This document shows positions 1 through 13,500 of a stretch of 64,000 bases of DNA, piece by piece. This DNA comes from Riptortus pedestris. Its lineage: Eukaryota; Arthropoda; Insecta; Hemiptera; Alydidae. Every line of letters begins with the position of its first letter. The stretch's first letter is position 1. Made by a program: the position numbers and the translations under genes. Below the pieces are notes generated by a model. It saw nothing but the letters and a program-made list of their open reading frames with translations, was not told the DNA's origin and made no database searches. Where the stretch lies: NCBI GenBank assembly GCA_019009955.1, contig CM032231.1, positions 106,521,001 to 106,585,000 on the forward strand, given 5' to 3'.

Positions 1-92
1 TTCTCTAAAGCATTAATTTAGGAAAATATATTTTATATGATAAACAGAACTTTCAACCTACTTAAACAATCTTGTTACAATTACAATATTAT

Positions 93-363
93 TGTAGGTA
101 GGATGAAAAAGTGTAGGCTACGCTTCCACTATAATAATTTAATAACACGGCAAAGCGCTTTCGATGCTGTGCATCATCGTCAGTGCCCGAAGGTTTTCGA
201 TGTTGACCTGTCGGCTCTTGGAGCTAGTCTAGCTCCAAGAGCCGACAGGTCAACATCGAAAACCTTCGGGCACTGACGATGATGCACAGCATCGAAAGCG
301 CTTTGCCGTGTTATTAAATTATTATAGTGGAAGCGTAGCCTACATTTTTTCATCCTACCTACA
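93..363. repeat. 271-bp near-perfect palindrome (foldback element or hairpin)
   Basis: Two arms of about 134 bp face each other across a 3-base centre (gtc, 227-229). Position x pairs with 456-x from 93/363 inwards. The only mismatch I saw is in the A/T run near 110/346, where one C is T. The arm is richer in GC than its surroundings. Both strands carry the same short open frame, which is a by-product of the symmetry and not a gene. I found no target-site duplication. It may be a foldback or MITE-type element, or a hairpin artefact of assembly. Confidence 0.9.
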
Positions 364-2165
364 TTTGAAGTCACTTCCACCTGCCAGAATACCAACTCAG
401 AATACAATATTATTATTATTTTTTGGCATAACATTAATTGCAGCCACCGTAACTTGAAAAAGGAACTCAAACTCGGCTGTTACTCTAGACCTAATCCAAA
501 AGTATGGGTGGATGGCAAGTAAGATAAATTTCTTTCTCCATGACAAACTCTCCAGAAGCAAAGTCCTGCAGTGGCCATTTTTAAAAGACCAGTTAATGTT
601 AATTTACTGGTTAAAAAAAGTATATTTCTATCAAGTTTAAACACAATGTTTTATTTTTAGAATGTAATATTAGAATAAGAGAAAATAACAGCTTCTAAAC
701 CATTCTTTACTGAATAGCATTTCTCCTCAGTTTATTTTAGTCACTTCCCAACATCATAGCAAATTGTTGATTCTACTTCACCCAAGGGACTAACAGATTG
801 TTTGGCTATCACCTTCAATTTTTAATTTTCTTCCCTCTTAAATGTTGAAGAGAAAGAATTGTGAATGGTAAAACATCTATAGCACATGTAGGATGTGGTA
901 GGATTGGGCAGCCAGTTTGTATATGGTACTAGGTTACTTTGCTATTGTGACTGGTATCAATCTTTAATTCTTCATCATTGATTGGTTTACCCTTTCAGCT
1001 ACTGTACTAGAGTTATCAGTTTGGAACCCAGAGGTCATCCACTAAATTTTAATCAGTTACGCAGTTGCCAGCCAGACATTCTAGTTGGACTTTTAGTCAT
1101 TTTAGTGCTTGAAGAAATTGAGTGGTCTGTAATAACACCACGAACTGACCTCTTGACAAAATAGTTTGACAGCTGGCATGTTTACAGACATTTTATTCAT
1201 CTGTTGACAATGCATTTCCTAATTCATTTTTCTCGAGGATTTAAGAGTAATTTATAGTAACAAGCATATAATCAAAGAACTAAGAGATCATTGAGCATTC
1301 TATTATTAACTCAAGCTGTTATAAGATGGAAAAAGTTGTTTAAGCTGTCATTATGATTTTTTTTACTTCTCGTGTTCTCATATGTAGTCTATTACTTACC
1401 ATCAGCCATACTTCAGAGTAGGAATGAATCCATTGAGTTCTAAGGAATATTGAGATGGATAAATGACTGATTTGGTATAAAAAATTCAAAAAAATTACTA
1501 TCTAGAATAATTATATATTAATTACAGTTTCTGATTATGATCAGCATGAATTATTTTGGGCTCACTGGTCTGTAAACGGTACTTTCGAAAATGGATTGTA
1601 CTGTATAATATTTTTATCAGATCTCAAATTGTCATCAAGAGCGTGAAGTCCCACTAAGCTTAATTCATCAACTTGCAACTTTTTAAACAAGTTTCTGTAT
1701 TGCCCTGGTGACTCACTGCTGCTAACAAAATTCTTGAATGAATGTGTACCATTTTTACCCAGTTGGAACTCATATAGCATGTAATAAGTGGAAATATATC
1801 TCGAAAAAATGAAGTATTCTCTTAATAAGTGAACATGTTTTACTGATCGGTGTGGCACAAACAATACTTCAGGTGACCATGAAGACTCCGACCCATACAT
1901 AATATTATTGATCAGAAATTTCAAGTAGACCTAATATTTATTAAAACCATTTTGGGCAATGTTATTAGAATGTCTTTAGTCCAAAATTAAACTCTATTCT
2001 TCAAAAGATCAGCAAAATAATAAAAAATCTCGTTTCTTATGAAATATATCAAGTTATCTACTAATATAACACATGGTATTTAGTAAAAAGAGCAAATATG
2101 TAGTCTGACTTTGAAAAAAAAATACTGTACAATCTCGAAAATTACATATTTTATTATTAACATAG
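364..2165. other. Intronic or upstream DNA of the dynein gene, no exon recognised
   Basis: AT-rich DNA left of the first recognisable dynein exon. I looked on the plus strand for the preceding dynein C-terminal segments and did not find them, so the intron probably runs past the left edge. The only notable open frame is on the minus strand at 1562-1924 and is listed separately. Confidence 0.5.
1562..1924 (-). CDS. Unrecognised open frame, about 110-120 aa
   Basis: A minus-strand frame is open for 120 codons between a TAG just upstream and a TGA at its end. The first in-frame ATG is about ten codons in, starting MYGSESSW. Composition looks protein-like (many S, F, Y, L and a charged C-terminal half), but I recognise no domain, signal peptide or membrane segment. 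It lies antisense to the dynein gene. It could be a small gene, an exon of an unseen gene, a transposon fragment or chance. Being this long in AT-rich DNA is the only support. Confidence 0.2.
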   Translation of the reverse strand: MKFLINNIMYGSESSWSPEVLFVPHRSVKHVHLLREYFIFSRYISTYYMLYEFQLGKNGTHSFKNFVSSSESPGQYRNLFKKLQVDELSLVGLHALDDNLRSDKNIIQYNPFSKVPFTDQ

Positions 2166-5100
2166 TCTATCTTTTTGTTGAAGAACTTACCTGATGTAAT
2201 TCCACCTGAACTGTATGGTTTACATACAAATGCAGAAATAACAAGAAATATCCTGAATACTAAAGTTTTCATTAATTCACTCCAATTAGTGACAGGAGGT
2301 ACAGTTGAAGGTGAGGGAGACAGTGATCAATTGATATATTCCATTGCTGACAATATATTAGTAAAGGTATATTTTTAAGTTAATAATTATCTGAATAGTC
2401 TATAGTTTTAAAACTTATAGAAATATCTAAAACATTTCTTCTATTTTAGCTGCCAGGAAATTTTGATATTAAAGCAGCCATGAAAAAGTATCCAACAGAC
2501 TATAATGAATCAATGAATACAGTTCTATCTCAAGAAATGGAAAGATTCAACAGATTACTTAGTGTTATTAGAAACAATATGATTGGTCTAAAAAAAGCTG
2601 TACAAGGAGAGGTTGTTATGGACAGAGATCTTGAAATGGTTGCCAATTCCTTGATTATTTCAAAGATTCCCACAACTTGGGCCAAATATACTTATCCTTC
2701 ACTGAAACCACTTGGATCTTACATAAAAAACTTTCTAGAAAGACTAGAATTTTTGCAGGTATTCATTTTTAATGCAATGGTTTACAGGATTAAACATAAA
2801 CCATGTTATGTTCATGTATCCTTCTTATCAAAAAATGGGAAATTTGGGAGGGGGGGGCTTAACATATTCTTTTTCAAGTTAATGAAATTTCACTCTCTGT
2901 CACTAAGCTGTTTAATTCAGCATTTGCAGACCTAATCTATTTAAGTGTCTACCCCAAAATAATAATAAAAATTATAAACTTCAGACATTGAAATTTACAT
3001 TTTTCTTTTTCGTATACTGTAAAGCTTGATACTCAATACAATAAATATACTTTATTTGTTTAACTCTACAAAGGCTAAATGAAGTGCTTTCCATTTTTGT
3101 CTGTGAAGAGGGTCTGGCAATAAATAAATATCGAGAATTAATCTTGTGAAAGGCCAGAAACAAACCAAGGGTGGCAAATTAAAGGCTTTAGGAGGGTCAA
3201 TACACATTTCACAAGTACAGAACTTTAAAAATGGGAGCCATAATTCATTTTTCTCCATGAAATTGGGGGGAGGGCGGGACCAGTAGGTGCCACTCTGACA
3301 TTGTCAGAAACTGTCAGACATTTGTTCTTTGACCTGTTCTGGAATGAAAATCAATAATTTTTTAATACACCTATAACTTTTAATAAAAAATCGGAGTTAT
3401 ACAATAATCACAGAGAAAGTTGGGAATGGTTGGATCAAGATCAGTCACTTGGATTAGAAGAAAATCTCTATAACACCAAAGAAATGTGTTGAGCACAGAT
3501 AAATGTGGTACATATAACCGGTGCTGCTCTTTACAGTTGTTTTGGGGGGGGGGGGAGTACCAGACCTTTTCATAAGGAGAGAGACTTCATGGCAGTGCCT
3601 AGATATGTCATTTATCACTGTCGTTGATCCAAGCCATTATAGTGGCTTTGCGTATTTAAAGGGTTAAAAAAGATTATGATATAAAAATAGAAGTTTCATC
3701 ATATCCACTTGATGCCAATAGATTACTATTTTTTCAGAGCATTTGAAGCAGTTAAACAAAATTAAAATATTACAAAATGAAAAGAGGTTAAAATTTTCAA
3801 TTCTCAAATTTATTGGTTCAAAGCATTTGAGTTTCTTTGAACAAGGGGTGAACCATGTTAGACATAAAGAGATTAATATTAAACTTTTTTTTTCTTTCAT
3901 TTGCCTTAAACTAAGAATTTACATTTTATATCTTCTGACCCAATAGTTCATGTCAATTCTACGAATCCAAAAATGTAATAAAAAAAAAATTAAAAAAAAA
4001 AAAAATGCATTATGTGGGATATGATCAGCAATAGGCACAAAATAGTAAGGAGGTGGGTGAATGATGGATATTGGAATAACATTTCACCAACTACTCAAGT
4101 CTGGTTGGTTTCTAAATCATTCAGTGATAAAATGTTATACCGGAAATTGTGCTGCAATATTGAATGAATTATATCTTAATGAATTACTATTTTTTGAATT
4201 GTTCAGCAACTTCTCAAACACAAGTTACCATACTCCTGTCAATGCAAATTACAAAACTGAAATTGAAGTATATTACTTTCAGAAATGGTATGACCATGGT
4301 AAACCAAAAAACTTCTGGCTTTCTGGATTTTTCTTTACACATGCTTTTTTAACTGGAATTTTGCAAAACTATGCTAGGAAGTACAGAATTGAAATAGACA
4401 AGCTTACATTTGACTTTGAAATTATGAAAACCAAAGGGTTTAAACCGGAAGATGGTGTAATCATATATGGCTTATTCATAGATGGAGCGAGATGGGATCG
4501 AAAAAGGTATAATATTTTATACTATGAGGGATCGTGATACTTACATGTGCTTAATCAATTTTCAATGCTGAACAACAATGAAAAAATTATTAGATATAAA
4601 ATGTTGAACCAAGAAAGTTAATAGATAAAATTTTATTTTTAATGGATAAATAATTTAAAAAAAACTTTAAGGTTTTGGTCATTTTAAAATAAATAACTTA
4701 ATATGTAGGTTATATGATCATAAAAATTCAATTTTGCATCAACCCCCACTCCTACTCATCTCATACAGCAATAAGTCAATATTTCTATCCTATATGTAAC
4801 CCTCCCATCATGGTATTCCTTGTATAGCAAACATTAATTAATAATAATAATATTTTCTGATAAATATAATGAAATAATACATATTAAAATATTCTGAAAT
4901 TAATAATTTATAAAAACGGTCTGGCATTAATGGCCATAAGGGTTGACACACCACAAAAAAAAACATTTACTCTAAGCTTAAATAACAAATATTATTTTCA
5001 TCAGGCATGTGAGAGGTACATGAATAATTGTCCAATATTATAATTAATATTTGGCAGATTATTATAAAACTAAAGATAAAATTTGTTATAAGATGAGGAT

Positions 5101-7547
5101 AAGATACAGAGCCATGTAAATCTTTGTTATGTGTTCGATCAAAAAATGTTATAAAAACAAATTTATTTTAAAAAAAGTTTATTATTATTATCTATGTTTA
5201 AAAAAATATATTACAATTGTTACACGTTTTTAACTAAATAGATTATTACCCAATGTACTAGTATTTTTTCCAAACTTAAGCCCCCCCCTCCCTCATACGA
5301 TTTACACTAAAAACAACTATGTCACTAAGCATCTCACGTCGAATTTAAATTTCAAATTGTTATATAGGCTACACACCACGCTTGTGTGAGTGCCCTTATG
5401 CCCACCAAATGACATTTTTTCATCTCCTAGGGAGGATTGATATTTTCAAAAATCATCTCTCGAGTATAACCTGAGTACTCGATTTCTATTAAGAAAAACT
5501 CTTGAAAACTCCACAGGAAATTTACTCATGTCAAGAGGTTTTATAATTAAGGTGACAATATAAGTAATAAACAATACAAAGTGAGGGTGATGGTTAAGTC
5601 CCCCCCCCCAAGTATCCAAAAGAGATCACATTGTTATGGAGGTGCTTCCTTGTTGGTATGAGCTAGACCTAGTCATCATTTGGACTATATGTATGATTAG
5701 CTCACCAATAATTGTTGAAATCCTATTTCATTCTAAAATTACTTGATAAGATTTATTCTGGACTAGAGATCTTTTTTTCTGCTAAAAAACCTTTTGAGTA
5801 ACTTATTGAGGTTGTACTCATGACGCGATTATCGAAAGTTTTCTTCAAATGTCCATCGATCCTACCCAGGAGATGGCGAAAATGAGGTCTGTTCAAAACT
5901 GTATATATATATGTGAGTGTGTATTTTCTGTTACCGCCCTAACGGTCACAATTATTGTTTAATCGTTACCAAACTCGATATTTAGTCGTTTTATGTAAAA
6001 AGAAAGATCAAGTTCATTAACGGCTGAAATCGGGCCAGGGGGAGGGAGGGTTTAGAGGGGAGGATTTTCGAAAATTCGAAAGATCTCCATTACTATAGGT
6101 CGGATCGAAAACTTGTATAGAACCAAACTTATTGCAAATTAAATGTATTATAAATATTGTTATATACATATAATGTTATATAATTCACTATATTGAATAT
6201 AACCGAGATATTTCCAGTTTTCAGCCATCAGCAAACCGCCACTTCTACTCATGTTACATAAACAATACTCTGCTACATAATAAATCACATTATCCGAAGT
6301 GTAAATACCAAAAATTGTATTCAAGAGACCTTTATTATACGAGATACATGCAAATATGTCCTGGTGACTCCCCCCCTCCCCGTCTTAAGGTTTTGGACTA
6401 CTGAAATTTGATTGATTGCGATAGCAATTATTCTGACTCGTTATTAATTACAGTACTAGATATAGTGAATAGTTTTCAATAAAATTAATATGTTATAATC
6501 TGATATATTTCAGAAATTGTTTTTCTTTCCGGTGTGAGGCAGGTAGACCCGTTTGTTTACATTTCTAACCTAACGCTTCCTGTCGGCAGGTTATTGAAAT
6601 TGGATGTGAACATTTCTTATTTCCGTTTTTATTTATTCACGGTGTTGTTGTGTTACCAGTGTGTATATTTATCTATGTATTACTAAACTTCACGAGGAAA
6701 ATCTGCTTAGTTTACTCAGCCCCTGCGTGACGGACTTTTATTATTTTAGCTTTTGACAGCTAAAATAATAAGAAGTCCTACACTAATTTTAAAAAGCTCA
6801 AACTAAAAGAAGAGTAAAATGCTGGTTTATGGATGAAGTGTATGTAAACAAGTTTCTTGGGCGGATGAGATCTTATGCAGTTATGGTCATTTAAATATGA
6901 GACCAAATTTTAAAATCTATCTGCCAAGAATTACTCTCCTCATGAATGAATAGATCTCATTGTGAGGGAAGAAAACAATTCCCTCATTAATACTGGAAAA
7001 CTATTTACTCCAGTAACATGTCTGTTATGGTTATGCATATTATTCCTTCTAATAGAAATATTATTTCAACATTGATGAAGACAAAATAGTCATTTCCTCT
7101 GAAGGTAGTCTCTTTAAGTTCTGATGAGCTATGTCAATAACAAGAACCTTTAGTAGTAGGAGTCAATATCTGTATTTGAAATTATTCACAACAGTTCCTC
7201 CATGATACCTCAGCACAGATTGAATTTTTAATGGTCAAAGAAATTACCATGTTAATAAATCACAATACATTGAATAATGTTTTTACAGGTTTATGCTGGC
7301 AGAACAATTTATGAAGGTTCTCTCTGATGAGCTACCCCAGGTCTGGATAAAGCCTCTTGTTATACTTGATTTACAGATCAAAGGACGTTACGTCTGTCCT
7401 GTATATAGGACATCAGAAAGAAAAGGAGTACTCTCTACAACAGGCCACTCAACAAATTATGTGCTACCTATTTATTTAGATACTCCTGTCCCTCCGGAAC
7501 ATTGGATAAAAAGAGGAGTTGCTCTCCTTTTGGACTTAGATGATTAA
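2166..7547 (+). CDS. Axonemal dynein heavy chain, C-terminal exons (partial)
   Basis: Four exons with matching phases: about 2166 (or 2184)-2366, 2450-2758, 4283-4506 and 7289-7547, ending in TAA. The first carries the [15 protein letters not shown] segment, like the PE[VI]FG[ML]H.NA.I stretch of the dynein motor C-terminal region. The second carries [20 protein letters not shown] and [10 protein letters not shown]. The third carries [21 protein letters not shown] and the [15 protein letters not shown] block. The last carries the [15 protein letters not shown] motif and ends [15 protein letters not shown], a normal dynein C-terminus. The third exon ends in phase 2 and joins 7289 to give Arg. 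The protein is a force-generating ATPase of ciliary or sperm axonemes. The inner-arm DNAH3/7/12 group fits best, but the subfamily is uncertain. The AAA ring and stalk lie off the left edge. The acceptor of the first exon is ambiguous (2165 or 2183, both in frame). Confidence 0.92.
2759..4282 (+). other. Dynein intron, nothing coding seen
   Basis: Intron between the second and third dynein exons. It holds poly-G runs (about 2851-2858 and 3541-3554) and a GC-richer patch at about 3230-3660 that looks like old repeat DNA but matches no family I know. The acceptor is tactttcag at 4274-4282. Confidence 0.7.
4507..7288 (+). other. Last dynein intron with repeat insertions
   Basis: A 2.8-kb intron. 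It contains an R-family repeat (about 5807-6745), C-rich tracts near 5281 and 5600, and a short perfect inverted repeat (14-base arms, 6-base loop) at about 6739-6772. No coding signal was seen. Confidence 0.7.
5807..6745 (+). repeat. R-family interspersed repeat, copy 1
   Basis: It starts with the shared block gaggttgtactcatgacgcg, followed by a block around tccatcgatcctaccca, a short TA/TG tract, and blocks containing ttatgtaaaaag and gtatagaacc. It ends at about 6745 with the shared tail cagcccctgcgtgacggact. The middle (about 6210-6640) is diverged compared with the 8.8-kb copy. I found no coding capacity. The family is unclassified. Confidence 0.75.
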
Positions 7548-7681
7548 TAAGTATAATTTGCAAATCAACCATTTTTAGTTTAATTACATGAAGTATTTAA
7601 AAAAAAAAATAGTTGTTCATTTACCATTAACATTCATAAAAATAGAACATGGCTAGAAATGTATAACTGTCTGTGTTTGTG

Positions 7682-7744
<63 letters not shown>

Positions 7745-8760
7745 GTGTGTGTGTGTGTGTGTGTGTAAACAATTTGAGAGGAGAAAATAAATTTCTTATA
7801 TAATAATTGCTTTGCTGGAAAGTGGAAGGAGGCTGACCCCATTTCACATTGGTGGCTAAACCATATGAGGTAACCCCATTCAAGATGGCTAGACTGCCCT
7901 ATAGGTGTCGGAAGGGTTGTCCACGGCTGCCACTTTGGAAGCAGCGCTACTGTCAAATACTCTTCGTCCAACACCATCAAGGTGTTAAGCCATTAGACTC
8001 CAACTTCAGTTTTGCTGGGTTCTGAATTAAATTGACATATTTTCTAATATATCTAAAACTTTTTCTCCGGCAGATTTTTCAAGTTTCTTTAGGAACTCTC
8101 AGAAATTTTTTTTGAGAAATGTCACACCTCACTTCTTTAAAGTAACATACGTCCAAAAAACAAACTCTTCTAACCATTCTGCACTGGCTCTTTTACAACT
8201 TATTCAGGAAAAGTCAGTCCACAGATAATTCATCAAATGATGCAGGGCAATACAGTCTTGAGCTAAAAAAAGTGTCTTAATTCAATTGGTCTCATTTTGT
8301 TTCAAGAGAAATCAAGATATTTGCAGTTCTGTAAAAAGCACATTTGTATTTCCAATCCATAGTAACCCTCTTCCGAACCAATTTATTTCGTTTAGATAAT
8401 TACAAATTTCTTGGACTACACTTGATTAAATTATATCTGAGAAACCATAGTCTTGGACACCATTTTAGTGTTGTGACAGAAGAGAAGCATTGACCTTTTC
8501 ATGGACTGAGTGAAAATAAATATCCTTGTTCACTAGTGTTTTAAGAAAAATAAAACAATCATTTCTTTCTAGGGATTAAATACTCACACTTAACAACAAA
8601 AAGTATATTTTTTATTCCAGAGAGACATTCCAACACCCACATTAATCCACACACATAAAACAACCGCAGCTAATAAAAGATAAAACTTGAATACTCGCAC
8701 ATCCAGTTGTAATTAAACTTTTTTTTTTTTTTTTTTTTTTATAGTATCTATTAAAACCAT
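7548..8760. other. Dynein 3' flank with (TA)n(TG)n microsatellite
   Basis: The dynein 3' UTR begins here. A (TA)n tract at about 7687-7742 is followed by (TG)n to about 7766. A possible AATAAA lies near 7786. The frames over the repeat that spell Tyr-Ile or His-Thr runs are microsatellite artefacts. The rest to 8760 shows no gene. Confidence 0.6.
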
Positions 8761-8773
8761 AGGGTATCATTTT

Positions 8774-8877
8774 AGCAGATTTCTCCTAAGGGAAATCAGG
8801 TCGTACTCATGTGATTTTCGAAAAATTTCTTCAAATGTCCATCGGACCTACCCAGATGACGAAAATGAGGTCCGTTC

Positions 8878-8944
<67 letters not shown>

Positions 8945-9410
8945 GTCTGTTAACGCTCTAGCAGTCGCAATTTTTGTTTGGTAGTTACTAAACTCGGAAT
9001 TTAATCGTTTTATGTAAAAAGGAAGATCAAGTTCGTTAATGGCTGAAATCGGACCATTGGGAGGGGGGATTTTTGAAAATTCGAAATATCTCAGTTATTA
9101 TGCGCCGGATCGAAAAATTGTATAGAACCAATCTTATTGCCAATTAAATTTACTATAAATATTGTTCTATACATTTATTCTGTATCTTCAATATTAACGG
9201 AGATATTTGCATTTGTATTCTGTGTGTGGTCGGCTATGTTCGGTACTTTCCGCCGAGAGCTCTGGCGGCCATTTCGTAACTGTTCGTCCCTCGCGAATAG
9301 GTTTAGAGATCACTTACTACTACAGTTGTTATTGGGCAGATTTCTCTACTGTAAAACTTCACGTGGGAAATTTGCTTAGTTTATGCAGCCCCTGCGTGAC
9401 GGACTTTTTT
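8774..9410 (+). repeat. R-family interspersed repeat, copy 2 (most complete)
   Basis: The best single copy of the family. In order: a head with ctaagggaaatcaggtcg, the tccatcggacctaccca block, about 60 bp of (TA)n at 8884-8941, the gtcgcaatttttgtttg and ttatgtaaaaagg blocks, gtatagaaccaatcttattg, the GC-rich ctctggcggccatttcgtaa block, and the tail cagcccctgcgtgacggact. It is about 640 bp and non-coding. The short open frames inside it are not conserved in the other copies. Confidence 0.8.
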
Positions 9411-10329
9411 ATATACTGTGAGTTTACCTGCTATCTGCACCTTCTTTATAGCAAAAGACTCACTTTCCAGCGAGTCGAGTCGCAACTATTATGAATGAAC
9501 ACTTCATGTATTCTTACTAGCACTGACTTGCATGCACTGACATATAACACCTACCAAAATGAAGTTCTAATAATAAATCACTAACTAACAAATTGTGACC
9601 TAAATAGATTTACCACATTCTCACTTAGTAAGGTCCCTATGTGAACAAGAATGGAAATTTGTTATACGCGTTTGGTGATAGGTTCAAGAAAATCACGAAG
9701 GGATGAAATCTACTAATATCCTAAAAATTAAAAAAAAAAAATGTAAATAAATCTAGTATTATAATTAGAATGAAAACATATATTAGGAAATGATCAAGAA
9801 GAGTAATAATGGAGATATCTACTATTTCTCCCCTCCCTTTCCTCTAAACCTAATTGCTATACAAAAGAAATTTTAAAAGAAAAAAAAATGGCTGTCATTC
9901 TTTTGCCGAGTTAACTCATGCGAAAGACAGTATAAACAAATAAGTATACTGAGAATCTTGTATATGAAGGAAGTAAAAAAAAAACTTTAAGCTTGTAATT
10001 GAGGCTGCTTTAATCATTTGTAAACTTAGAAAGAAGCATATTTTAAAAGTATTTAAAGAATACTTCTATGTACAAAAATGTTGAGTAAATGAGGGCAGGG
10101 GTAAACACATTGAATTATGTTTTACCAATTAATTGGGATAATTTTGGATTTTAATAATATAATTCAAATTTCCTGCATTTATTTAACAGAGGGAGATTGG
10201 GGTTGTCTTAAAAATGATAAAGTGGTCTTACCAAAAGGAATGTAGCATATTATAATAAAACTTAGGTACAAAAAGATGAGCCATCAAATTAGGAGTTTTT
10301 AATAAAGAACATATATTGTCCAATTAATA

Positions 10330-10335
10330 TTTATT
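10330..10335 (-). terminator. Candidate poly(A) signal, distal SLC25A32 isoform
   Basis: AATAAA on the minus strand, about 217 bp after the distal stop codon. Location and hexamer only; cleavage is not shown. Confidence 0.4.
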
Positions 10336-10551
10336 GGGAAGCAATACAAAAAGGAAATTAAATAATGCTGTGTTTTCTTAATGTATATAAAGAAGCAATA
10401 AATAAGAATAACTTAAGAGACAGTGTTAGCAAAAATCACAATACTTTGGTTGGTGACAATGATTATTTAACAATAGTTGACATTTCTATCTCTGATAACT
10501 AATTTGAATAAATTCATTTGCACTATGTAAGCCTACACATTTGGTAACATT

Positions 10552-13500
10552 TCATTTAGTTTCTTTCTCACTGACTTGAATTTTGAATGATGAAATAAAT
10601 CGCCATACATGTTCATATGTTACGAATGTTATCATAGTAGCAGGTACTACTCTACACAGATTAGGAGCTAACCCTTTGTAAAATCCAAGAATTCCCTCGT
10701 ACCTGCAAACAGTTCAAAATGAAGTACTTTAATTCACCTATAATATAGCTTATTATTTTTGTTTTCAGGTATTTAGGGCCTGAAGCAATATGTTCATTTT
10801 TAATAGCCCTGATTTAAAATTATTTGTATAAATTAACATGGAATATAGGTCAGCATATAATGTAATAAAATAATACTAATTGTAAGACCCTTCAGTTTAT
10901 TGAGCTGTACTTATTTTAACCCCAAAATCAGTAATCAACTTAAGTTATTACTCAAATAAAAGAGGACTAACTACTAGAATCTCAAAAGAGAACATTGCAA
11001 ATTAAGTTGCAACTCTTACCTTTCTGATAAGACATCAAAGTTAATTCAATACTTGTATGAGGTGCAAAGTACATTCAAATGTAAAAATTAAAGATTTCTA
11101 AAATATTAATAGGAACTAATACTTTAACAGAACTGTTCAGTAAATAAAGTAAAATGTCAACTATAGATTTGAATACTTTCAATAATCAAATGAAATATCT
11201 TCCCAAGAATGATTGTAATATTTTTGTAGTTGAACAGTGAATAAAATGTTATGGTAGGTGACTGGATTATATAAGTTGGAAAGGGGTTTCATTCTAAACT
11301 AGTCTCACAACTGACTAAGACTGTTTCAGGATCTTATAGCAACTCAGGGTAGTAGCAATATATAAGCCCTTTAAAAGTATTCTTAAAGGCTAGGTATTCC
11401 CTGGGTCAGATTAAGACCAAATAAAACTTTTGTATATGCAAATATTTGGAAGGGAGAATCTCTCTCCATAAATATTAAAAAAATATCTTTTCTTTTGTTT
11501 TAAGTTATAAAAATAACTAGTGTGCATTTTGATAATAATCCTTTTAAATATTCTATTGTCATACATGGTTCCGGGCAGGAAAAACCAATATCTCCTTCAA
11601 TGTTTGAAATGACAAAAAGAAAATTTTAGTCAAAATAGTCCATTCTTGTTATATTATTAATATTAACTACACAATATCCCTTCCTCTAATACTGAAGATT
11701 AAAAACCAATTGATTCTGAAAAACCAAACCACTTGATCTTCAAAGTTGTATTGTTATTTTACAAACAAATGATTTTCAAGATTTTAAAAATATTACATCT
11801 GCTGAAATTGTTTTCCTCCAACTTCTATTAAACATTTTTAAACTATACTTAGTGTCCTGTTCTAGCTAATAGATTACAAACTTGGGTTCAAGAATTTGTA
11901 TTGTACTAAGTGATAAATATTTAAATTTGATAAAGAATCTAAACTGAAGGACAAGCAGCCAATAAAGAACCAGGACCAGTGACACCCTTTGGAGAACACA
12001 TTTGATCTTCATATATCTTTCCTAAGGAAACTGTATAACATTCTTAACCAGAGCTTTTTACTTCTTGATGGATCCTTAATTGCCTTACAATAATGAGTGA
12101 GCACAGAGTTTTTATTTGCCTTTTCATCTGAAGCATACTCCGAATATGCCTCAGATGAAATACCAAATACACATACATATTCCATAGTCCCCTGCCTAGT
12201 GAAAAAATTAGTAATACAAAAAATACTATGTCAAAGGTATAAAATGAAAAAGAAAGTAAAAAATCTATTTTTACAAGAAATAAAATGAACAATTTTCTCC
12301 CCAAGAGTTCATAAGAATTTCTGATACCATCATTTTGAAAAATTAGATCGTATTTAAGTTCAATGCAACAATGTTTATTTTAATAATTTAAATATTTTTT
12401 TATTTGAGAGAAAAGACGGACACGCCTACCAACCTGAGTGTTCCTGAGTATCTAACGTAGTACACTACCACCTGACGCAACAGGTAAGATTACAGACCCG
12501 TTCAAAGAAAAAAAAAAACTAGGAAAACAAATTTAATTTTTGATGAAGCACTAAATAGTATTAAAGATGGAGGATCACAATATTCCAGAATAATACATAC
12601 ATAAAATTATATATATACCCTCACACACACAAAAATATATATATTTCAATTTTTGTGAAAATGCCTTAAACACAGCATATCTTAGCATTATGTGTAAAAA
12701 ACACAATACATCAAAAATTATACATTTAAGGCATTGCAGAATTTCCAACCAAATGAAAATTTATTTTATTACTATTTCCCAACTGATGAAAATAAACCCA
12801 AAATGTGCTTGGCTTAATTTACTTTTGATGTTCTTTTACATATGAATTTTCAAGAAATATTTGAGGTTTCTTGTGAGAGACAATTGGCCCCGAAAAGTAT
12901 TCTTGATTTCAAAGATTACCTAAAAAATGAAAGAGCAACTCAATAGCATTGATATGGACATGTATTTGTGGAAGACATGAGTTTTGAGTCCTATGAATCT
13001 AATGAAACATTTTCATTCTTTTAGTCGTGCATGTACGGGGTGTACAGAAAGTTCTAATACCTCAGCTGTGAAGGTTGTTTTGGAAGGTTTTGACAACAAT
13101 TTTTTTTTTGACCGGGTTACAGATGTTGGAAAAAGCGGTGGAATAAGTGCGTTGCTGTTGAGGGGGACTATATTGAAAAATAAAAATATGTAAGTTGAAA
13201 TCAGGCTTAGAACTTTCTGTACACCCGGTATACTAAGTTACTGGAAATTTCTTGAGGATTTTGTTCCGAAAACTATGGTTCTCATGATACCCACTTTGAA
13301 TTGTGCAGCTGCTAAGTAACAAACACGATTGAAAACACGACATACAAAAAATAGCTACGAAGAGATATTAATTTTTCTCCAATCATAAGCAATTAAGCTC
13401 TAGTCTATCAAAACTGTTGTGCCACAGAGTTTAGTAGTTTGAGTAAAATAAGTAAACATGATTTTATGGATTTAATAAAATATCACAATGAGAATGATTT

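Noticed and set aside
37..470. Two overlapping open frames on opposite strands with nearly identical proteins
   Set aside because: They are the same sequence read on both arms of the palindrome; symmetry, not two genes.
7627..7980. Tyr-Ile and Thr-His rich open frames
   Set aside because: Translation of the (TA)n/(TG)n microsatellite; the same applies near 29350-29690, 30319-30603 and 33147-33424.
9137..9494. Two 80-95-codon frames with hydrophobic start
   Set aside because: They lie wholly in an R-family repeat and are not open in its other copies.
12984..13193. 69-codon frame
   Set aside because: It crosses the mariner-type MITE in the wrong frame; the meaningful transposase tail is in another frame.
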